A DNA stretch of 64,000 nt from Pelagomonas calceolata (Eukaryota; Sar; Pelagophyceae; Pelagomonadales; Pelagomonadaceae): positions 3,596,001 to 3,660,000 of the forward strand of contig CAKKNE010000005.1 in NCBI GenBank assembly GCA_918797485.1. Reading direction: 5' to 3'. Below are positions 27,781 to 37,895 of this stretch, piece by piece. The notes below the pieces were generated by a model that was not told the DNA's origin, searched no databases, and saw nothing but the letters and a program-made list of their open reading frames with translations. Position numbers and translations under genes: made by a program. Positions within the stretch are counted from its first letter, which is position 1; the number at the start of each line of letters is the position of its first letter.

Positions 27781-27932
27781 AGCAGCAACAAAGCAGCACA
27801 AGCTGGTTTAACCGACCCCACAGGCGTCCTGCGAACAGTAAGGTTTACGCGGGGTTCAGCTGGTAGTGGCCGCACAGCGCTCGAGAAGTTCAGCGCTCTG
27901 AGATTGCGAAAAGGCAGCTCCAGAACAAAAAG

Positions 27933-28493
27933 ATGGCTGAAAGGCGCCCGGCTGCCGCCGCGCCACCCGCGAAGAAAGCCAAGCGAGAAAAAGTAGGCGT
28001 CGGCGTCGGCGTCGTCGTCACGAAGGGCCGGCCGCGCGTCGCGAACGGCACGGTCTCCGACTTCCGCATCCTCGTCGGCCTGCGCAAGGGCAGCCACGGC
28101 GCGGGCCAGTGGGCGCTGCCCGGCGGCTGGCTCGAGAAGGGCGAGGAGTTCCTGGATTGTGCGTTAAGGGAGCTGCGCGAGGAGACGGGCATCGCGCCGA
28201 GCGACTCGGACCTGCCCACTCGCGGCGAGTCGAAGGCTCGCGCCGCGGGCACGCTGCCCTTCGTGGCGAATAATACCCAGATGGACGGCGTCCACTCGGT
28301 GACGGTCTTCTGCTACGTGAAGCTCAAGGACGCGAGGACGGAGGCGCGCGTCGAGGAGCCGGACAAGTGCGAGGAGTGGCGCTGGTGCTCGCGCGAGGAG
28401 CTCGCCGAGCTGCCGCTCTTCCCTCCATTAAAGGCGTTGCTCGAGACGGACGAGGGGCGCCACGCGCTCAACGTCGTCGACTTCCTCGGGTGA
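27933..28493 (+). CDS. Nudix hydrolase, NUDT15/MTH2-like
   Basis: 186 residues. The Nudix box GGWLEKGEEFLDCALRELRE followed by ETGI (about 64-87) has all catalytic Glu residues. The preceding VGLRKGSHGAGQWALPGG and following HSVTVFCYVKL resemble the NUDT15 group, which hydrolyses oxidised or thio-purine nucleotides. A basic N-terminus (PAKKAKREK) may be a nuclear signal. Substrate is inferred from similarity only; ADP-ribose or diphosphoinositol substrates are not excluded. Confidence 0.85.
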   Translation: MAERRPAAAAPPAKKAKREKVGVGVGVVVTKGRPRVANGTVSDFRILVGLRKGSHGAGQWALPGGWLEKGEEFLDCALRELREETGIAPSDSDLPTRGESKARAAGTLPFVANNTQMDGVHSVTVFCYVKLKDARTEARVEEPDKCEEWRWCSREELAELPLFPPLKALLETDEGRHALNVVDFLG

Positions 28494-28519
28494 CCCCCCC
28501 TCTAACTGTATCGTGTCCG

Positions 28520-29563
28520 CTAGACTAGTCTTAGGAAGGCGGCCCACGACGGCCACTGCGCGAGGACGCGACCGTTGTCGCCGTTCGACCACGACGACCA
28601 GCCGAGCTTGACGACCGCGCCGCTGCGGGTGTCAAGGCAGAGCCGCGCGTGGTCGAGCTCGCCCGTCAATGGAATCGACCGCTCGTAGTTGTAGTTTTGT
28701 AAAGCCGTGGCGATGTCGTTGAGGGGCAGCAGGCAGCCGTATCCCGCGAAGGTGTCGAAGTCCTGGCCGTCGTGGTGTCTCAGTACGCTAAGGCGGAACT
28801 CCAGCGGCAAACGTCGTCCACAGAGCACCTCCACCCTGCTAAGGTCCTCCGCGCGGCAGGGGCCCCGCAGCCGGCCCCGGTTGCGCCCGCCGCCCGAGAA
28901 GCCGCCGATCGCGCGCCACCGCCGCCGCAGCAGCCGCCGCGCGCCGACGGCGCGGCAGACGTCCCGCCGCTTCCGGCGCCAGCGCGGCGCCGCGAGCCGC
29001 CGCATCGCGCGGCACGTCGAGTCCAGCGCCAGCAGGTCCACGACCTCGGCGTCGCCGGCCTCGATCGCCTCGTCGCGCGGCGCGACGTAGGGCAGGATCT
29101 TCGTGGCCACGACGTCCTCCGGCAGGCCCGGCAGCGCGACCGCGGCCGCGCCGAAGGCGATGCGGTGGTCGACGCGGCGGAGCACGTCCAAATTACCGCT
29201 CCAGACGAGGTGCGCGCCGTCCTCCGCGAACCCGAGCGCCGCGAGCAGCGCGCGGCCCTCCTCCAGTCCCGTCTCGCGGAAGGTCCGCGACTCGGAGTTG
29301 ATGCGCTGGAAGCGCTCGTCGTCGGGCGCGTCGACGATGCGGCCGACGACGGCTTGCACGGCGGCGCGCGCGCGCTGGGGCGTCTCGCGCAAGACTGCGC
29401 GCAGCTCGGCGTCGGCGCCGGTCAGGACCGTCTCTGGCGTCGGCGCACGTGGGTGCGATGCGCGCAGCTCCGCGTCAGCGTCGAGCAGCAGAGTCTCGGG
29501 GGTGTCTGGCGTGTCCGGCGTTGTCGGGGCCGCTTGTCTCCGCTGCTCGGGAGTGTTGGGCAT
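28520..29563 (-). CDS. PUB-domain protein with F-box-like and SMI1/KNR4-like regions
   Basis: 347 residues. After a Thr/Pro-rich start, residues about 75-135 (DERFQRINSESRTFRE ... ALGF ... HLVWSG) fit a PUB domain, which binds the p97/Cdc48 tail. LPGLPEDVVATKILPYV ... LALDSTCRAMRRLA resembles an F-box. The C-terminal third (EFRLSVLRHHDGQDF ... GCLLPLNDIATAL ... WPSWAAFL) matches the SMI1/KNR4 pattern 'HdGq ... LL-l-ei'. Together this points to a ubiquitin/Cdc48-linked adaptor. The individual domain calls are by eye; a profile search would decide them. Confidence 0.6.
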   Translation of the reverse strand: MPNTPEQRRQAAPTTPDTPDTPETLLLDADAELRASHPRAPTPETVLTGADAELRAVLRETPQRARAAVQAVVGRIVDAPDDERFQRINSESRTFRETGLEEGRALLAALGFAEDGAHLVWSGNLDVLRRVDHRIAFGAAAVALPGLPEDVVATKILPYVAPRDEAIEAGDAEVVDLLALDSTCRAMRRLAAPRWRRKRRDVCRAVGARRLLRRRWRAIGGFSGGGRNRGRLRGPCRAEDLSRVEVLCGRRLPLEFRLSVLRHHDGQDFDTFAGYGCLLPLNDIATALQNYNYERSIPLTGELDHARLCLDTRSGAVVKLGWSSWSNGDNGRVLAQWPSWAAFLRLV

Positions 29564-29770
29564 GCTTGTCCGGCGTCTCAGTCAGTGCAAACAAGCGGCA
29601 CTTGTTGCAGCTTTTTTGCGCCCACTGACGGCCCCGGGCGCAGAGCGAGTGTCTTGAAGCGGGTGCTACGTCTGACAGCCGTCGTCTGAGGCCGTCAGAC
29701 TCACTCTAAGGCCGTAGGCGATTCGATCGTGGTCGATTTGCCGACAACGCAATCCGCATAATCACTCGAC

Positions 29771-29791
29771 GCTAGCGTTAACACACTTAGG
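29771..29791 (-). promoter_or_regulatory. weak motif variant upstream of PUB gene
   Basis: On the minus strand: CCTAAGTGTGTTAACGCTAG and then C. It keeps the right arm CGCTAGC and a TAGTGTGT-like left side. It sits 208 bp upstream of the PUB-protein start and beside the hAT element. Confidence 0.3.
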
Positions 29792-29804
29792 CTAGCCCAA
29801 AAAG

Positions 29805-30251
29805 TAGGGGGATGCACCCCGCCAGCTGGCGGGCTCCCCGCCGGCCGGCCAGCCGGATTTTTCGCCGGCGGGCCCGCCGGGTCACAGGTCTCCGGCGGGA
29901 CCCGCCGGCTCTTGGGCCGGCGGGCCCCTCCGGGCGTCCGGCGGGCCCGCCGGGTCGGTGTGGAAATACCTCCCTAGACGCCGCTTTGGAGGTTTATTTT
30001 GGTTGTATTCGCGGCCCGAGGGTGCCAGGGGGTCTCGCTTCCCGCAGTGGAGGCGCGTAATAAGGGTTTTAGGCCGTTCGAAGTGAGCCGGCGGGTCCGG
30101 CGGGCCCGCCAGCCGGATATTTTTCTGGCGGGCCGCCGGCCGGATAGCTCTACAGAGACGTATTTGGGCCGGCCGGAGGGTTCCCCCTCCGGCCGGAGCT
30201 GTGGGCTGGCTGGCGGGCCGCCGGCCCCAGCTGGCGGGGTGCATCCCCCTA
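29805..30251. mobile_element. hAT-type MITE, 447 bp, intact ends
   Basis: The ends TAGGGGGATGCACCCC and GGGGTGCATCCCCCTA are perfect inverted copies and continue through GCCAGCTGG (25 bp). A perfect 8 bp target duplication CCAAAAAG flanks it (29797-29804 and 30252-30259). The interior is packed with GGCGGGCCCGCCGG-type palindromes and has no coding capacity. Perfect ends and duplication suggest a recent insertion. It lies between the PUB gene and KIN17. Confidence 0.88.
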
Positions 30252-30486
30252 CCAAAAAGGAGCAAAAGCAGCGTGCGACGCTATAAATCATCGGCAAGAG
30301 ACGGTCAAACGCACGCTGTGACCTCTGCGCTGCGCCCAACACCGGCACGCACGACGCCAGCCGCGCCGAGCCGCCAAAAAGCCCCTGGCACTGAGGGGAG
30401 CCACCAGAGACGCCAGCCGCGCCAGCGCTGCAGCACCAGAGACGCCAGTCGCAGCCAGCGCTGAAACGATAAAGACACAGACAAAG

Positions 30487-31554
30487 ATGCCCAAGCCCGA
30501 GAAGGGCACCCCAAAATGGATCGCGAACCAGTGGAAAAAAAAGGGCCTCTCGAAGCTGCGATGGCACTGCGGCCTGTGTGGCGTCTGGTGCAAGGACGCG
30601 AACGGCTTCAAGATGCACTTGGAGCATCCCAATCATTTGGCGAGAGCGATAGAACAGGAAAAGACGGAGGACGAGCGCAGCGACCACGTCGAGGCGAGGT
30701 ACTGCCCGGACGAGTACTCGGAGGCGTTCGAGCGCTCTTTCTTGAGGTACCTCGCGACGCATCGCTTGGGAGAACGAGTGAAGGCCCACGAGGCTTATCG
30801 GGTGCTCAACCCGGACGACCGGCCTCACGCGAACATGAAGCGGACGTGCTGGGGGACGCTCGGGAGGTTCGTCGCCGATTTGAGGGAGAGAGGAGAAGTG
30901 TGGGCGGATAGAGAAGGCAACGGCTGGGTCCTGAGCGTTACCGAGGACGACCCTGCTGCGGAATGGGCCGCATTACCTGATTCTGAAGCGCGAGAGTTGC
31001 GAGGTAAAATTCCGGGGCAAAAACGGGCCTGGAACCAAGTGGAAGATGAGCTGAAGAGGAAACGACGGCGCGACGACGGTCTATCGGACGTCATGCGGCG
31101 CGCCGAGGCCGTCGGTCGCGTTGATGCGCCGGAGGCTACTACACTACAAAGCGATGTCAAGGTCGCGTTCTCCTTCGGCGGACCACCACCAGTCTCTTCT
31201 GATGACGACACGTGGGCGCGGCCCGGGCTCATCGTGAAAGCGCGCGCGGGCAAGACGCTGCAGGGCGGGGCCTTCGACAAGGTCAAGTGCGTCGTGCGAA
31301 GCGTTTCTAATGATGGAGTGGCCGTGGAGACGCTCGACGGGCGTTCTAGGGCGACGCTTCCTCTGACCAAGCTCGAGACCGTCATCCCGGCCGTCGGCAA
31401 GCGCGTCCGCGTCGTCGGCGGCGCGCACAAAGGCGAAGTGGCGACGCTCGAGGCGCTCGATCTAGGCGCCTTCGCCGCGCGCATCCGGCTCGAGGCGTCG
31501 GGGGAGGTGGTGGAGGGCGTGCCCTACGAGGACGTGTGCAAGGAGCGGGCGTAA
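30487..31554 (+). CDS. KIN: KIN17 DNA/RNA-binding protein
   Basis: 355 residues. It starts MPKPEKGTPKWIANQWKKKG, the KIN17 signature. The C2H2 finger CGLCGVWCKDANGFKMHLEH follows (about 28-50), then the winged-helix region (FERSFLRYLATHRLGERVKA ... YLxL-type YRVLN). C-terminal SH3-like and KOW modules end in VVGGAHKGEVATLE and VPYEDVCKERA, matching the usual family end. KIN17 associates with replication and repair complexes and with spliceosomes. Compact length and full collinearity suggest an intact orthologue. Confidence 0.93.
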   Translation: MPKPEKGTPKWIANQWKKKGLSKLRWHCGLCGVWCKDANGFKMHLEHPNHLARAIEQEKTEDERSDHVEARYCPDEYSEAFERSFLRYLATHRLGERVKAHEAYRVLNPDDRPHANMKRTCWGTLGRFVADLRERGEVWADREGNGWVLSVTEDDPAAEWAALPDSEARELRGKIPGQKRAWNQVEDELKRKRRRDDGLSDVMRRAEAVGRVDAPEATTLQSDVKVAFSFGGPPPVSSDDDTWARPGLIVKARAGKTLQGGAFDKVKCVVRSVSNDGVAVETLDGRSRATLPLTKLETVIPAVGKRVRVVGGAHKGEVATLEALDLGAFAARIRLEASGEVVEGVPYEDVCKERA

Positions 31555-31782
31555 GTTTCTGTTTTGTTGACTTCATGCGGCACGGTAGTACCTCTCACTG
31601 GTGTTCCGGTCAGGACTTGCGATCGGCTCGCGGGCCGCGAGGGGGGCTCTTCCAGCAGCAGCGGCTCTGCGGCTACAAGCTCGTACAAAGTGGGAGCACG
31701 CTGCTGGGAGCACAAGGTGCAGACTTCGGTGCGCACGGTAGTTTGAGCCAGGGGGCAGCAACTCATAGCAAGGAAAGGAAGG

Positions 31783-34700
31783 ATGCGGCGGCTACTGCTC
31801 CTCTTGGCTTGGGAGGGCAGCATGGCAGCAGGACGCGACGCCGGTGGCGTCGTGCCCGCGCTTACGAAGCGGGAGGACAGCGCGGTGCCGCCGTGGCTTG
31901 TACGCGGCGCGGACCTCGCGGCGGTGCCTCTGGACCTCGGCGCCGGCAGCGCGCGCCGGGACCTGCAATCCTCCTCCGACGCCTGCGACTACGTCTCCGT
32001 GTCGGGCTCCACCGCTCAAAGCAGCAGGCACGGCTTTTACGAAGCGACCGGAACGTGCGAGTCTCAGCCTTACTTTTCGTGTATCGACTGCGGTAGCACG
32101 CAGTACATCTGGTATACTTCAAATAAATACTGGTACATTGGTGATTCTGGTTGCGGGAGTACGTACGTGTCGATATATAACCGCGACACGGACGGAGACC
32201 TCGCGGCCGTATCCGATTCGTGGACTGAGTATGACGGGGGTTGGGTAGAAAATTCCGCCATCACGGTCAAGTGCTACGCGGCCGCGAGTTGTCAGCTAGT
32301 TCCCGGCACGACGGCCAAGTATAGGTGCTTCGACTGCGCCGACGCGAGCGACCTGGCGAGCGTCGGCGACGGCCAGTGCGACGCCGCGAACAACGTCAGC
32401 CCGTGCTGGGACGGCGGCGATTGTTGTGAAACGACGTGCATCGACGGCGACACGCACACGTGTGGCTCCTACGACTGCAAAGACCCCGATGCGCCCCCGG
32501 TGCCGGACCCGTACTACCCCGACGCTGCGTGGTACCTCGAGGCGATCCGCGCGCCCGAGGCGTGGGCGGCGGGCTATGACGGAAGCGGCGTGCAGATCCT
32601 CATCAACGACGACGGCGTCGACAACACGCATCCGGACCTGGCGAAGCTCGACGTGGCCAACTCGTGCGGCGTGTATGCCCCGTGCGCAAAGGCCAGAGGC
32701 CCCGACGCCGGCGTTATTGACTCGCACGGGACAAATTGTGCGGCAATCGCGGCCGCCGACTCGAACTCGGCCTGCGGCGTCGGCGTCGCGCCGGGCGCCG
32801 GCATCGCGTCGTGCGTCCAAAGCTTCAGCAATTGCAACCCCGCCGCAAGCGAGGACTCTCTCACGCACAATTACAATGTGAACGACATTAGTTCAAATAG
32901 CTGGGGCATCGACCAGTGCGAGTACATCGAAGACGGACGACGATTGTCGACGGACTGCCCGTTCGAGTGTCCCTCGGTGAGCTCGGACGACTGCCCGTGC
33001 GACGCGTGCGACGGCGACGACTGGGCGTCGGGGGACCTCGACTCGGATTGCGAGGATGCTGTCGTGGATTACTGCACCAGTTACTTCAATGACGACGTGA
33101 CGCCCTGTTTGGAGCTCGACCACTACTTCGTCCGGTGCGGCTACGGCCAGCTCTCGAGCTACGGGCACGATCAGCTCGTCGACGGCACGACAAACGGTCG
33201 AGGCGGCCTGGGCACGGTGTACGTCTTCTCGGCTGGCAACGAATACGAGCTCGGCGATGACGTTAATTATGAGGGCTATCTCAACTCGCGGTTTACCATT
33301 TCCGTCGGTGCCGTCTACGCAGATCTCACGCACTCGCTCTACTCGTCGAGTGGCGCCCCCGTGTTCATCAGCGCGCCTGGCGGGGACGGCGGGAACATGG
33401 CCGTCGCGAAGCCAGTCGGGAACGGCAACACCGACAATTGCGGCGACGCGGGTCAGGGCACATCCTTCGCGTGTCCGCTGATCTCCGGAGTCGTTGCTCT
33501 AGTTTTGGAGGCGAACCCCAATTTGACATGGCGCGATGTCCAGGGGGTGCTCGCCGCGACCGCGCGGACCGACCATAACGACGAGAACGACGAGACCGGC
33601 CAGTGGACCACGAACCAGGCCGGCGTCAAACATAGCTACAAGTACGGTTTTGGGCTCGTCGACGCGCACGCTGCTGTTATTGCGGCGCAATCATGGGCGA
33701 CCCTGGGCGCCGAGATCACGCTCGTGACGGCGACGACGAGCGGCGCGGCGCTGCTCGACTTCGACGGCACCGAGCACTGGGTCGAATCGACGGCGACAGA
33801 GTTCGCCGGCACGGGCGCCTCGGACTTTATCATCGAGAGCGTCTCGGTCTACGTAACTCTAGAACACCCGCGCCGCGGCGATCTCAGGATCGAGCTCGAG
33901 CGGAACGGCGTGACCTCGCTCCTGACCGACGACAAACTCGCGCTCGGTACGCGCTACACGCACCACAAGTTCACGACGCTTCGGCACTGGGGAGAAACCG
34001 CCGACGACGGGGCGTTCACACTCCGCGTCGCCGACCGACGCGCGGGCTCGGGCGACGACGACGACCACGAGCCGTTCGACGATGAACACTGGAAGTTCGA
34101 CGATTCGAACTACGCTGACGACGACGGCGACGACGACGGCGTACTTGTATCGTGGACGCTCCAGCTCTACGGCCACGACAGCGACACGTCGACGCCGTGG
34201 ACGCCCCAGCCGACACCTCGGGGAGGTTGTGATTCCGTCACCGTGTCGGGCTCCAACGATCAAACCGGCAGGCACGGAACGTACTTACCTGAAGGCAGAT
34301 GCACGGAACGTATTTACTACAAATGCTCCGACTGCGCATGGACAACATACCTCTGGTATCACGATAGTGGCTACTGGGTCATCGGCTCAGACCCGGACGG
34401 CTGCGACTCGCTCTCTGCGAACATATATATCGTCTCAAACGAAGACCTCGCGGACGTGTCCGGAGATTGGAAAGAGTCTACCAGCTCCGGGTGGTCGACA
34501 AACTCTAACATCGCGGTCGTCTGCCAGCTCCCGACGGCGCCGCAACCCACCTACGGTCCCACGACAGCCCTACCCGTGCCGGCGCCGACGCCCCGTCCGA
34601 CGCCGTCTCCCAGCGCCGCGCCGGGCGACCCTACGGCCCGGCCCGCGCCGGAGCCGACGCCAGCGCCTGTGCCGGCGCCAACGCCGCGCCCGACCTTGTC

Positions 34701-36738
34701 GCCCGTGCCTGCGCCGACACCTGCGCCTGTGCCGGCGCCGACGCCGCGCCCGACCTTGTCGCCCGTGCCTGCGCCGACACCTGCGCCTGTGCCGGCGCCA
34801 ACGCCGCGCCCGACCTTCCCGTTGACGCCCGGACCCTCTCCAAGGCCATCGCCCTCGCCCAGCGCGCGGCCGACGCCGAAACCTACGCCTAAGCCGACGC
34901 CTCTACCGTCGAAAGCGCCCAGCCCGAGACCGACCCCAATGCCATCGCCGCGGCCCACGCCTGTGCCGACGACGGCCAGGCCATCGCCTCGACCGACGCC
35001 GCGCCCGACGCCTGTGCCGACGACGGCCAGGCCATCGCCCTCGCCGTCGCCGAGGCCGACGCCACAGCCGACGCCTGCACCGACGCCGTTGCCTGGCGAC
35101 CCCACGGCCGCGCCAGTCTTCGCGCCGACGCCCAGGCCTACCCCCCGGCCGACGCCGTCGCCGACGCTAAGACCGACCATCTCGCCGCGGCCGACGCCTG
35201 GGCCGACGCCGACGCCCACGACCGAGCCCACGCCTCGACCGACGCCGGCGCCGTCCCCGAAGCCCACGGCGAGGCCGACGCCTCGACCGACGCCGATCCC
35301 GACGCCGTTACCCACGGAAGAACCATCATTCAAGCCCACGCCGAGGCCCACGCCACGGCCGAGCCCTTCGCCGACTGCGACAGCCGGCAGCCCCACGGCC
35401 AGCCCGGTCTTCGCGCCGACGCCGCACCCGACGCCGTCGCCGTCTTCGCAACCGACAACGCCGTCGCCTACCGCCTCGCGCGGCGCTCCGACAACGAGTC
35501 CCGTGCCCCGCCCAGTCGTTGCTCCGACGCCAACGCCGACGCTGCGACCCTCCCCGCGGCCGACGCCCAGACCTAGTGCGAGACCCACCCCAACGCCAAC
35601 GGCGGCGCCGACGCCCCTGCCCTACGTCGTGACGGGCGCCATCTCGTTTTCTGGCGTGAGCTTGGAGGAGGCCCGAGCCGAACGACGAGTGTTCCTCAGG
35701 ACGCTCGCCATCCTCTTGGGCGTCGACGAGAGCTGGGTGCGGGTTGCCATTCGGAGAGCGCGGCGGTCGCGCCGGCGCTTGGATGCGAGCTATGCGCCCA
35801 CGACGGCGCCGACGCGGGAGATGCCGACGCCGGCGCCATCCCTAACGCCGACGGCGACGGCAGCTTCGGAACCGACGGCTGCCGACGGCTTTTCCCTGGC
35901 ACCGACGGCCGCCGGCGTGTCCCTCGATTATAACGTCTCGGTGCCGTCGATCTCTGAGGCAGAGGCGGTGGAGGCCGTCGTGGAGACCACGACGCCGGCG
36001 GACGTTGACGAGGCCGTCGAGACCGCGGCGACGGAGGTCGAGGCGGAAACGGGCACGACGATAACGCTCGTCGACTCCATTGCAACCGAGGACATCAGCG
36101 CGGTCGAGATCGTCGCGGATCCTCCCGGCACCCCCGGCGACGACGATCCGCCCACGCTCGGTCTCAGCGAAGCAGACGACGGTGCGAGCGGTGACGGAGG
36201 AGATGGTGGTAGCGGCGGCGGGGGCGGCGGCGGCGCGGACGCGGCGGCGGCCGGTGGGGCCGCCGCTGGCGCCGTCATCTTGCTGCTCGCTTTGGGCGGC
36301 GGTATGTACGTCTACCGTCGTCGCAGCAGCAAGGCCCCCGCGGCGGCCGAGGACGACGTCGAGCGCGCGATCAGCAAACAGCTGGCCGTGCCAGACCTTT
36401 TGCCTCTGCACGAGCTTGCCCCAGAGGACGCCGCGGGGTGGCTCAGGCGGCAGGACCTGCCAGGCGGTGTCGACGGGCTCTGCGCCGCCGTGATCAAGAG
36501 GAAAATTGACGGGGCGACCCTCCGCGACGCCGACGACGCCTCCCTTAAGGAGCTGGGCGCCACGCTGGGCCTGCGGAAGGCCGTCCTCAAGCTCCTGCGC
36601 GCGGAGCCGCCCGCACCGCGACGCGCCGACGAGCCGCCGCCGCCGCCGCCGCCGCCGCCGCCCCTGCCTCCGCCTCCGCCGGCGCGGCCCGGGCTCCTGG
36701 GGCGGATTGCGTCGTGGCGGTCCGGGGGCGAGTCCTAA
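31783..36738 (+). CDS. kexin-like subtilisin protease, type I membrane protein with SAM domain
   Basis: 1,651 residues, single exon. Order: signal peptide; a Cys-rich domain of about 95 residues (from about 66); a Notch-type LNR ([21 protein letters not shown]-like, about 195-215); the S8 domain with catalytic Asp in [12 protein letters not shown] (about 278), His in DSHGTNCAA (about 315) and Ser in [10 protein letters not shown] (about 561); a kexin-type P domain ending [11 protein letters not shown]; a second copy of the Cys-rich domain; about 360 residues of PTP repeats, probably stalk-like; one transmembrane helix (about 1487-1510); and a cytosolic SAM domain (about 1540-1605) with polyproline tail. 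It is a likely proprotein convertase or surface protease. The SAM domain could anchor it to cytosolic partners. Confidence 0.85.
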   Translation: MRRLLLLLAWEGSMAAGRDAGGVVPALTKREDSAVPPWLVRGADLAAVPLDLGAGSARRDLQSSSDACDYVSVSGSTAQSSRHGFYEATGTCESQPYFSCIDCGSTQYIWYTSNKYWYIGDSGCGSTYVSIYNRDTDGDLAAVSDSWTEYDGGWVENSAITVKCYAAASCQLVPGTTAKYRCFDCADASDLASVGDGQCDAANNVSPCWDGGDCCETTCIDGDTHTCGSYDCKDPDAPPVPDPYYPDAAWYLEAIRAPEAWAAGYDGSGVQILINDDGVDNTHPDLAKLDVANSCGVYAPCAKARGPDAGVIDSHGTNCAAIAAADSNSACGVGVAPGAGIASCVQSFSNCNPAASEDSLTHNYNVNDISSNSWGIDQCEYIEDGRRLSTDCPFECPSVSSDDCPCDACDGDDWASGDLDSDCEDAVVDYCTSYFNDDVTPCLELDHYFVRCGYGQLSSYGHDQLVDGTTNGRGGLGTVYVFSAGNEYELGDDVNYEGYLNSRFTISVGAVYADLTHSLYSSSGAPVFISAPGGDGGNMAVAKPVGNGNTDNCGDAGQGTSFACPLISGVVALVLEANPNLTWRDVQGVLAATARTDHNDENDETGQWTTNQAGVKHSYKYGFGLVDAHAAVIAAQSWATLGAEITLVTATTSGAALLDFDGTEHWVESTATEFAGTGASDFIIESVSVYVTLEHPRRGDLRIELERNGVTSLLTDDKLALGTRYTHHKFTTLRHWGETADDGAFTLRVADRRAGSGDDDDHEPFDDEHWKFDDSNYADDDGDDDGVLVSWTLQLYGHDSDTSTPWTPQPTPRGGCDSVTVSGSNDQTGRHGTYLPEGRCTERIYYKCSDCAWTTYLWYHDSGYWVIGSDPDGCDSLSANIYIVSNEDLADVSGDWKESTSSGWSTNSNIAVVCQLPTAPQPTYGPTTALPVPAPTPRPTPSPSAAPGDPTARPAPEPTPAPVPAPTPRPTLSPVPAPTPAPVPAPTPRPTLSPVPAPTPAPVPAPTPRPTFPLTPGPSPRPSPSPSARPTPKPTPKPTPLPSKAPSPRPTPMPSPRPTPVPTTARPSPRPTPRPTPVPTTARPSPSPSPRPTPQPTPAPTPLPGDPTAAPVFAPTPRPTPRPTPSPTLRPTISPRPTPGPTPTPTTEPTPRPTPAPSPKPTARPTPRPTPIPTPLPTEEPSFKPTPRPTPRPSPSPTATAGSPTASPVFAPTPHPTPSPSSQPTTPSPTASRGAPTTSPVPRPVVAPTPTPTLRPSPRPTPRPSARPTPTPTAAPTPLPYVVTGAISFSGVSLEEARAERRVFLRTLAILLGVDESWVRVAIRRARRSRRRLDASYAPTTAPTREMPTPAPSLTPTATAASEPTAADGFSLAPTAAGVSLDYNVSVPSISEAEAVEAVVETTTPADVDEAVETAATEVEAETGTTITLVDSIATEDISAVEIVADPPGTPGDDDPPTLGLSEADDGASGDGGDGGSGGGGGGGADAAAAGGAAAGAVILLLALGGGMYVYRRRSSKAPAAAEDDVERAISKQLAVPDLLPLHELAPEDAAGWLRRQDLPGGVDGLCAAVIKRKIDGATLRDADDASLKELGATLGLRKAVLKLLRAEPPAPRRADEPPPPPPPPPPLPPPPPARPGLLGRIASWRSGGES
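34681..34816 (+). repeat. 60 bp tandem repeat in the PTP stalk
   Basis: Two near-identical 60 bp units (34681-34740 and 34741-34800) and part of a third. Each encodes a Pro/Thr-rich 20-residue unit in frame, so the stalk length may vary between strains. Confidence 0.85.
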
Positions 36739-37256
36739 AGATCACCCTTAGTTATATCTGTTACGGTGCTAGGACTAGTGGGGCGGAAATAAGAGCTAGC
36801 GTGTCGACATACTAGGCTGCCAGGAGCTGAGCACAGCTGGCATTGGCAAGCCGGCGCGCTGCTCGCAGCGTCAGCAACGTGCTGCGTTGCCCTCGTAATT
36901 CACAAGCACTGGTTCACTGCGAAACTGATCCGCGCTTCTGCAGCTTCGGGTGCTTGCACTGCTTGTGTGCTTGCCAACCTCGCTGCTGCCTTCACACCAA
37001 CCCCCTTGTTGCATCGCTGCATCGCTGCTGGCGGTGGGCACCCAGCGTCTCTAATAGTGCAACTTCGAGTATTGCCAACAAAAAAGAGCTGTACAGCAAC
37101 AAACGTCTGCAGCGCAGCAATGCGCATCAATGCAGGCGCCGGGGCGGCTGCTTTAACACAGCCGTCACGTCCCAGAGACAGCGAGAGCATCGCGCCACCT
37201 AACCATCGCTCGCGGATTAAGCCGTCGCGCGTCAAACAAGTGGCGTACACACAGGC
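36739..37256. other. intergenic, no gene seen
   Basis: 518 bp between two plus-strand genes. Contains a weak motif variant at 36795 and otherwise nothing recognisable. Confidence 0.4.
36795..36817 (-). promoter_or_regulatory. weak motif variant (GTCGA class)
   Basis: On the minus strand: CCTAGTATGTCGACACGCTAG, then C. Same core as the variant at 22045. It is 440 bp upstream of the membrane-protein start at 37257. Confidence 0.3.
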
Positions 37257-37862
37257 ATGAAGCCGCCGGCATTAGGTAAGCTCGCGGCGACAGGTGCCGT
37301 GCTGGGCCCGGCCTGCGACGCGATTCATAACCAGTCGCTGCTGCAATACGACGTGCTGCCGATCGGCGATGGCATTGCGAAGACGTCGTTGCTTATTCCC
37401 CCCCTGCTCGCGCTGACCTATGCGTTGCTGGGCGGCGTCTTTCCCGCGATCGCTCGTCGCGTCGCTCCGGGGGCCGCGGCGGCGCCGCTCATTGATGACC
37501 AAAAGCTCAGAACGATCGCCGCGGTCGTTGCGACCTGCTCTGTCATCAAGTTGAGCGCAATTCTGATAGCAGCGGAGACGCCCAACGCTCTCGCAACGCT
37601 CGCCGCGGCGGCGCTGCTCCAATGGATTGTGCTCGACGGGACCTACGCCTCGCTCCTCATAGGGGTTGTTGTGGCCGTCGCCGGCCCGCTCGCAGAGATC
37701 CCGTTCATGCAACTCGGCTGCTGGCACTACTACTCGCCGGACTACTTTCCGTTCGGCCAGGATCTGCCGGGACTATCGAGTCTGACGGGCCCTTGCTATT
37801 TTGCGGTAACTCAGGACGCCCAGGCGCTCGGGCGGCTCTTCGACGACGACCGCGATTTGTAA
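37257..37862 (+). CDS. polytopic membrane protein, unknown
   Basis: 201 residues with about five hydrophobic stretches (for example SLLIPPLLALTYALLGGVF, LATLAAAALLQWIVL, SLLIGVVVAVAGPLAEI). Conserved-looking polar clusters are DAIHNQSLLQYD near the N-terminus and GCWHYYSPDYFPFG in the last loop. I recall similar patterns in uncharacterised cyanobacterial and algal membrane proteins, and there is a loose resemblance to INSIG proteins, but I cannot name the family. A plastid or ER membrane is plausible. Confidence 0.6.
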   Translation: MKPPALGKLAATGAVLGPACDAIHNQSLLQYDVLPIGDGIAKTSLLIPPLLALTYALLGGVFPAIARRVAPGAAAAPLIDDQKLRTIAAVVATCSVIKLSAILIAAETPNALATLAAAALLQWIVLDGTYASLLIGVVVAVAGPLAEIPFMQLGCWHYYSPDYFPFGQDLPGLSSLTGPCYFAVTQDAQALGRLFDDDRDL

Positions 37863-37895
37863 TGTTGTTGGTACTTATAATACAGTTAGTGTCAC

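Noticed and set aside
30822-31484. Minus-strand frame inside KIN17
   Set aside because: Ser/Thr/Pro-rich antisense shadow of a conserved gene.
34551-35588. 345-codon minus-strand Gly/Val-rich frame over the protease stalk
   Set aside because: Mirror image of the PTP tandem repeats; not a separate gene.
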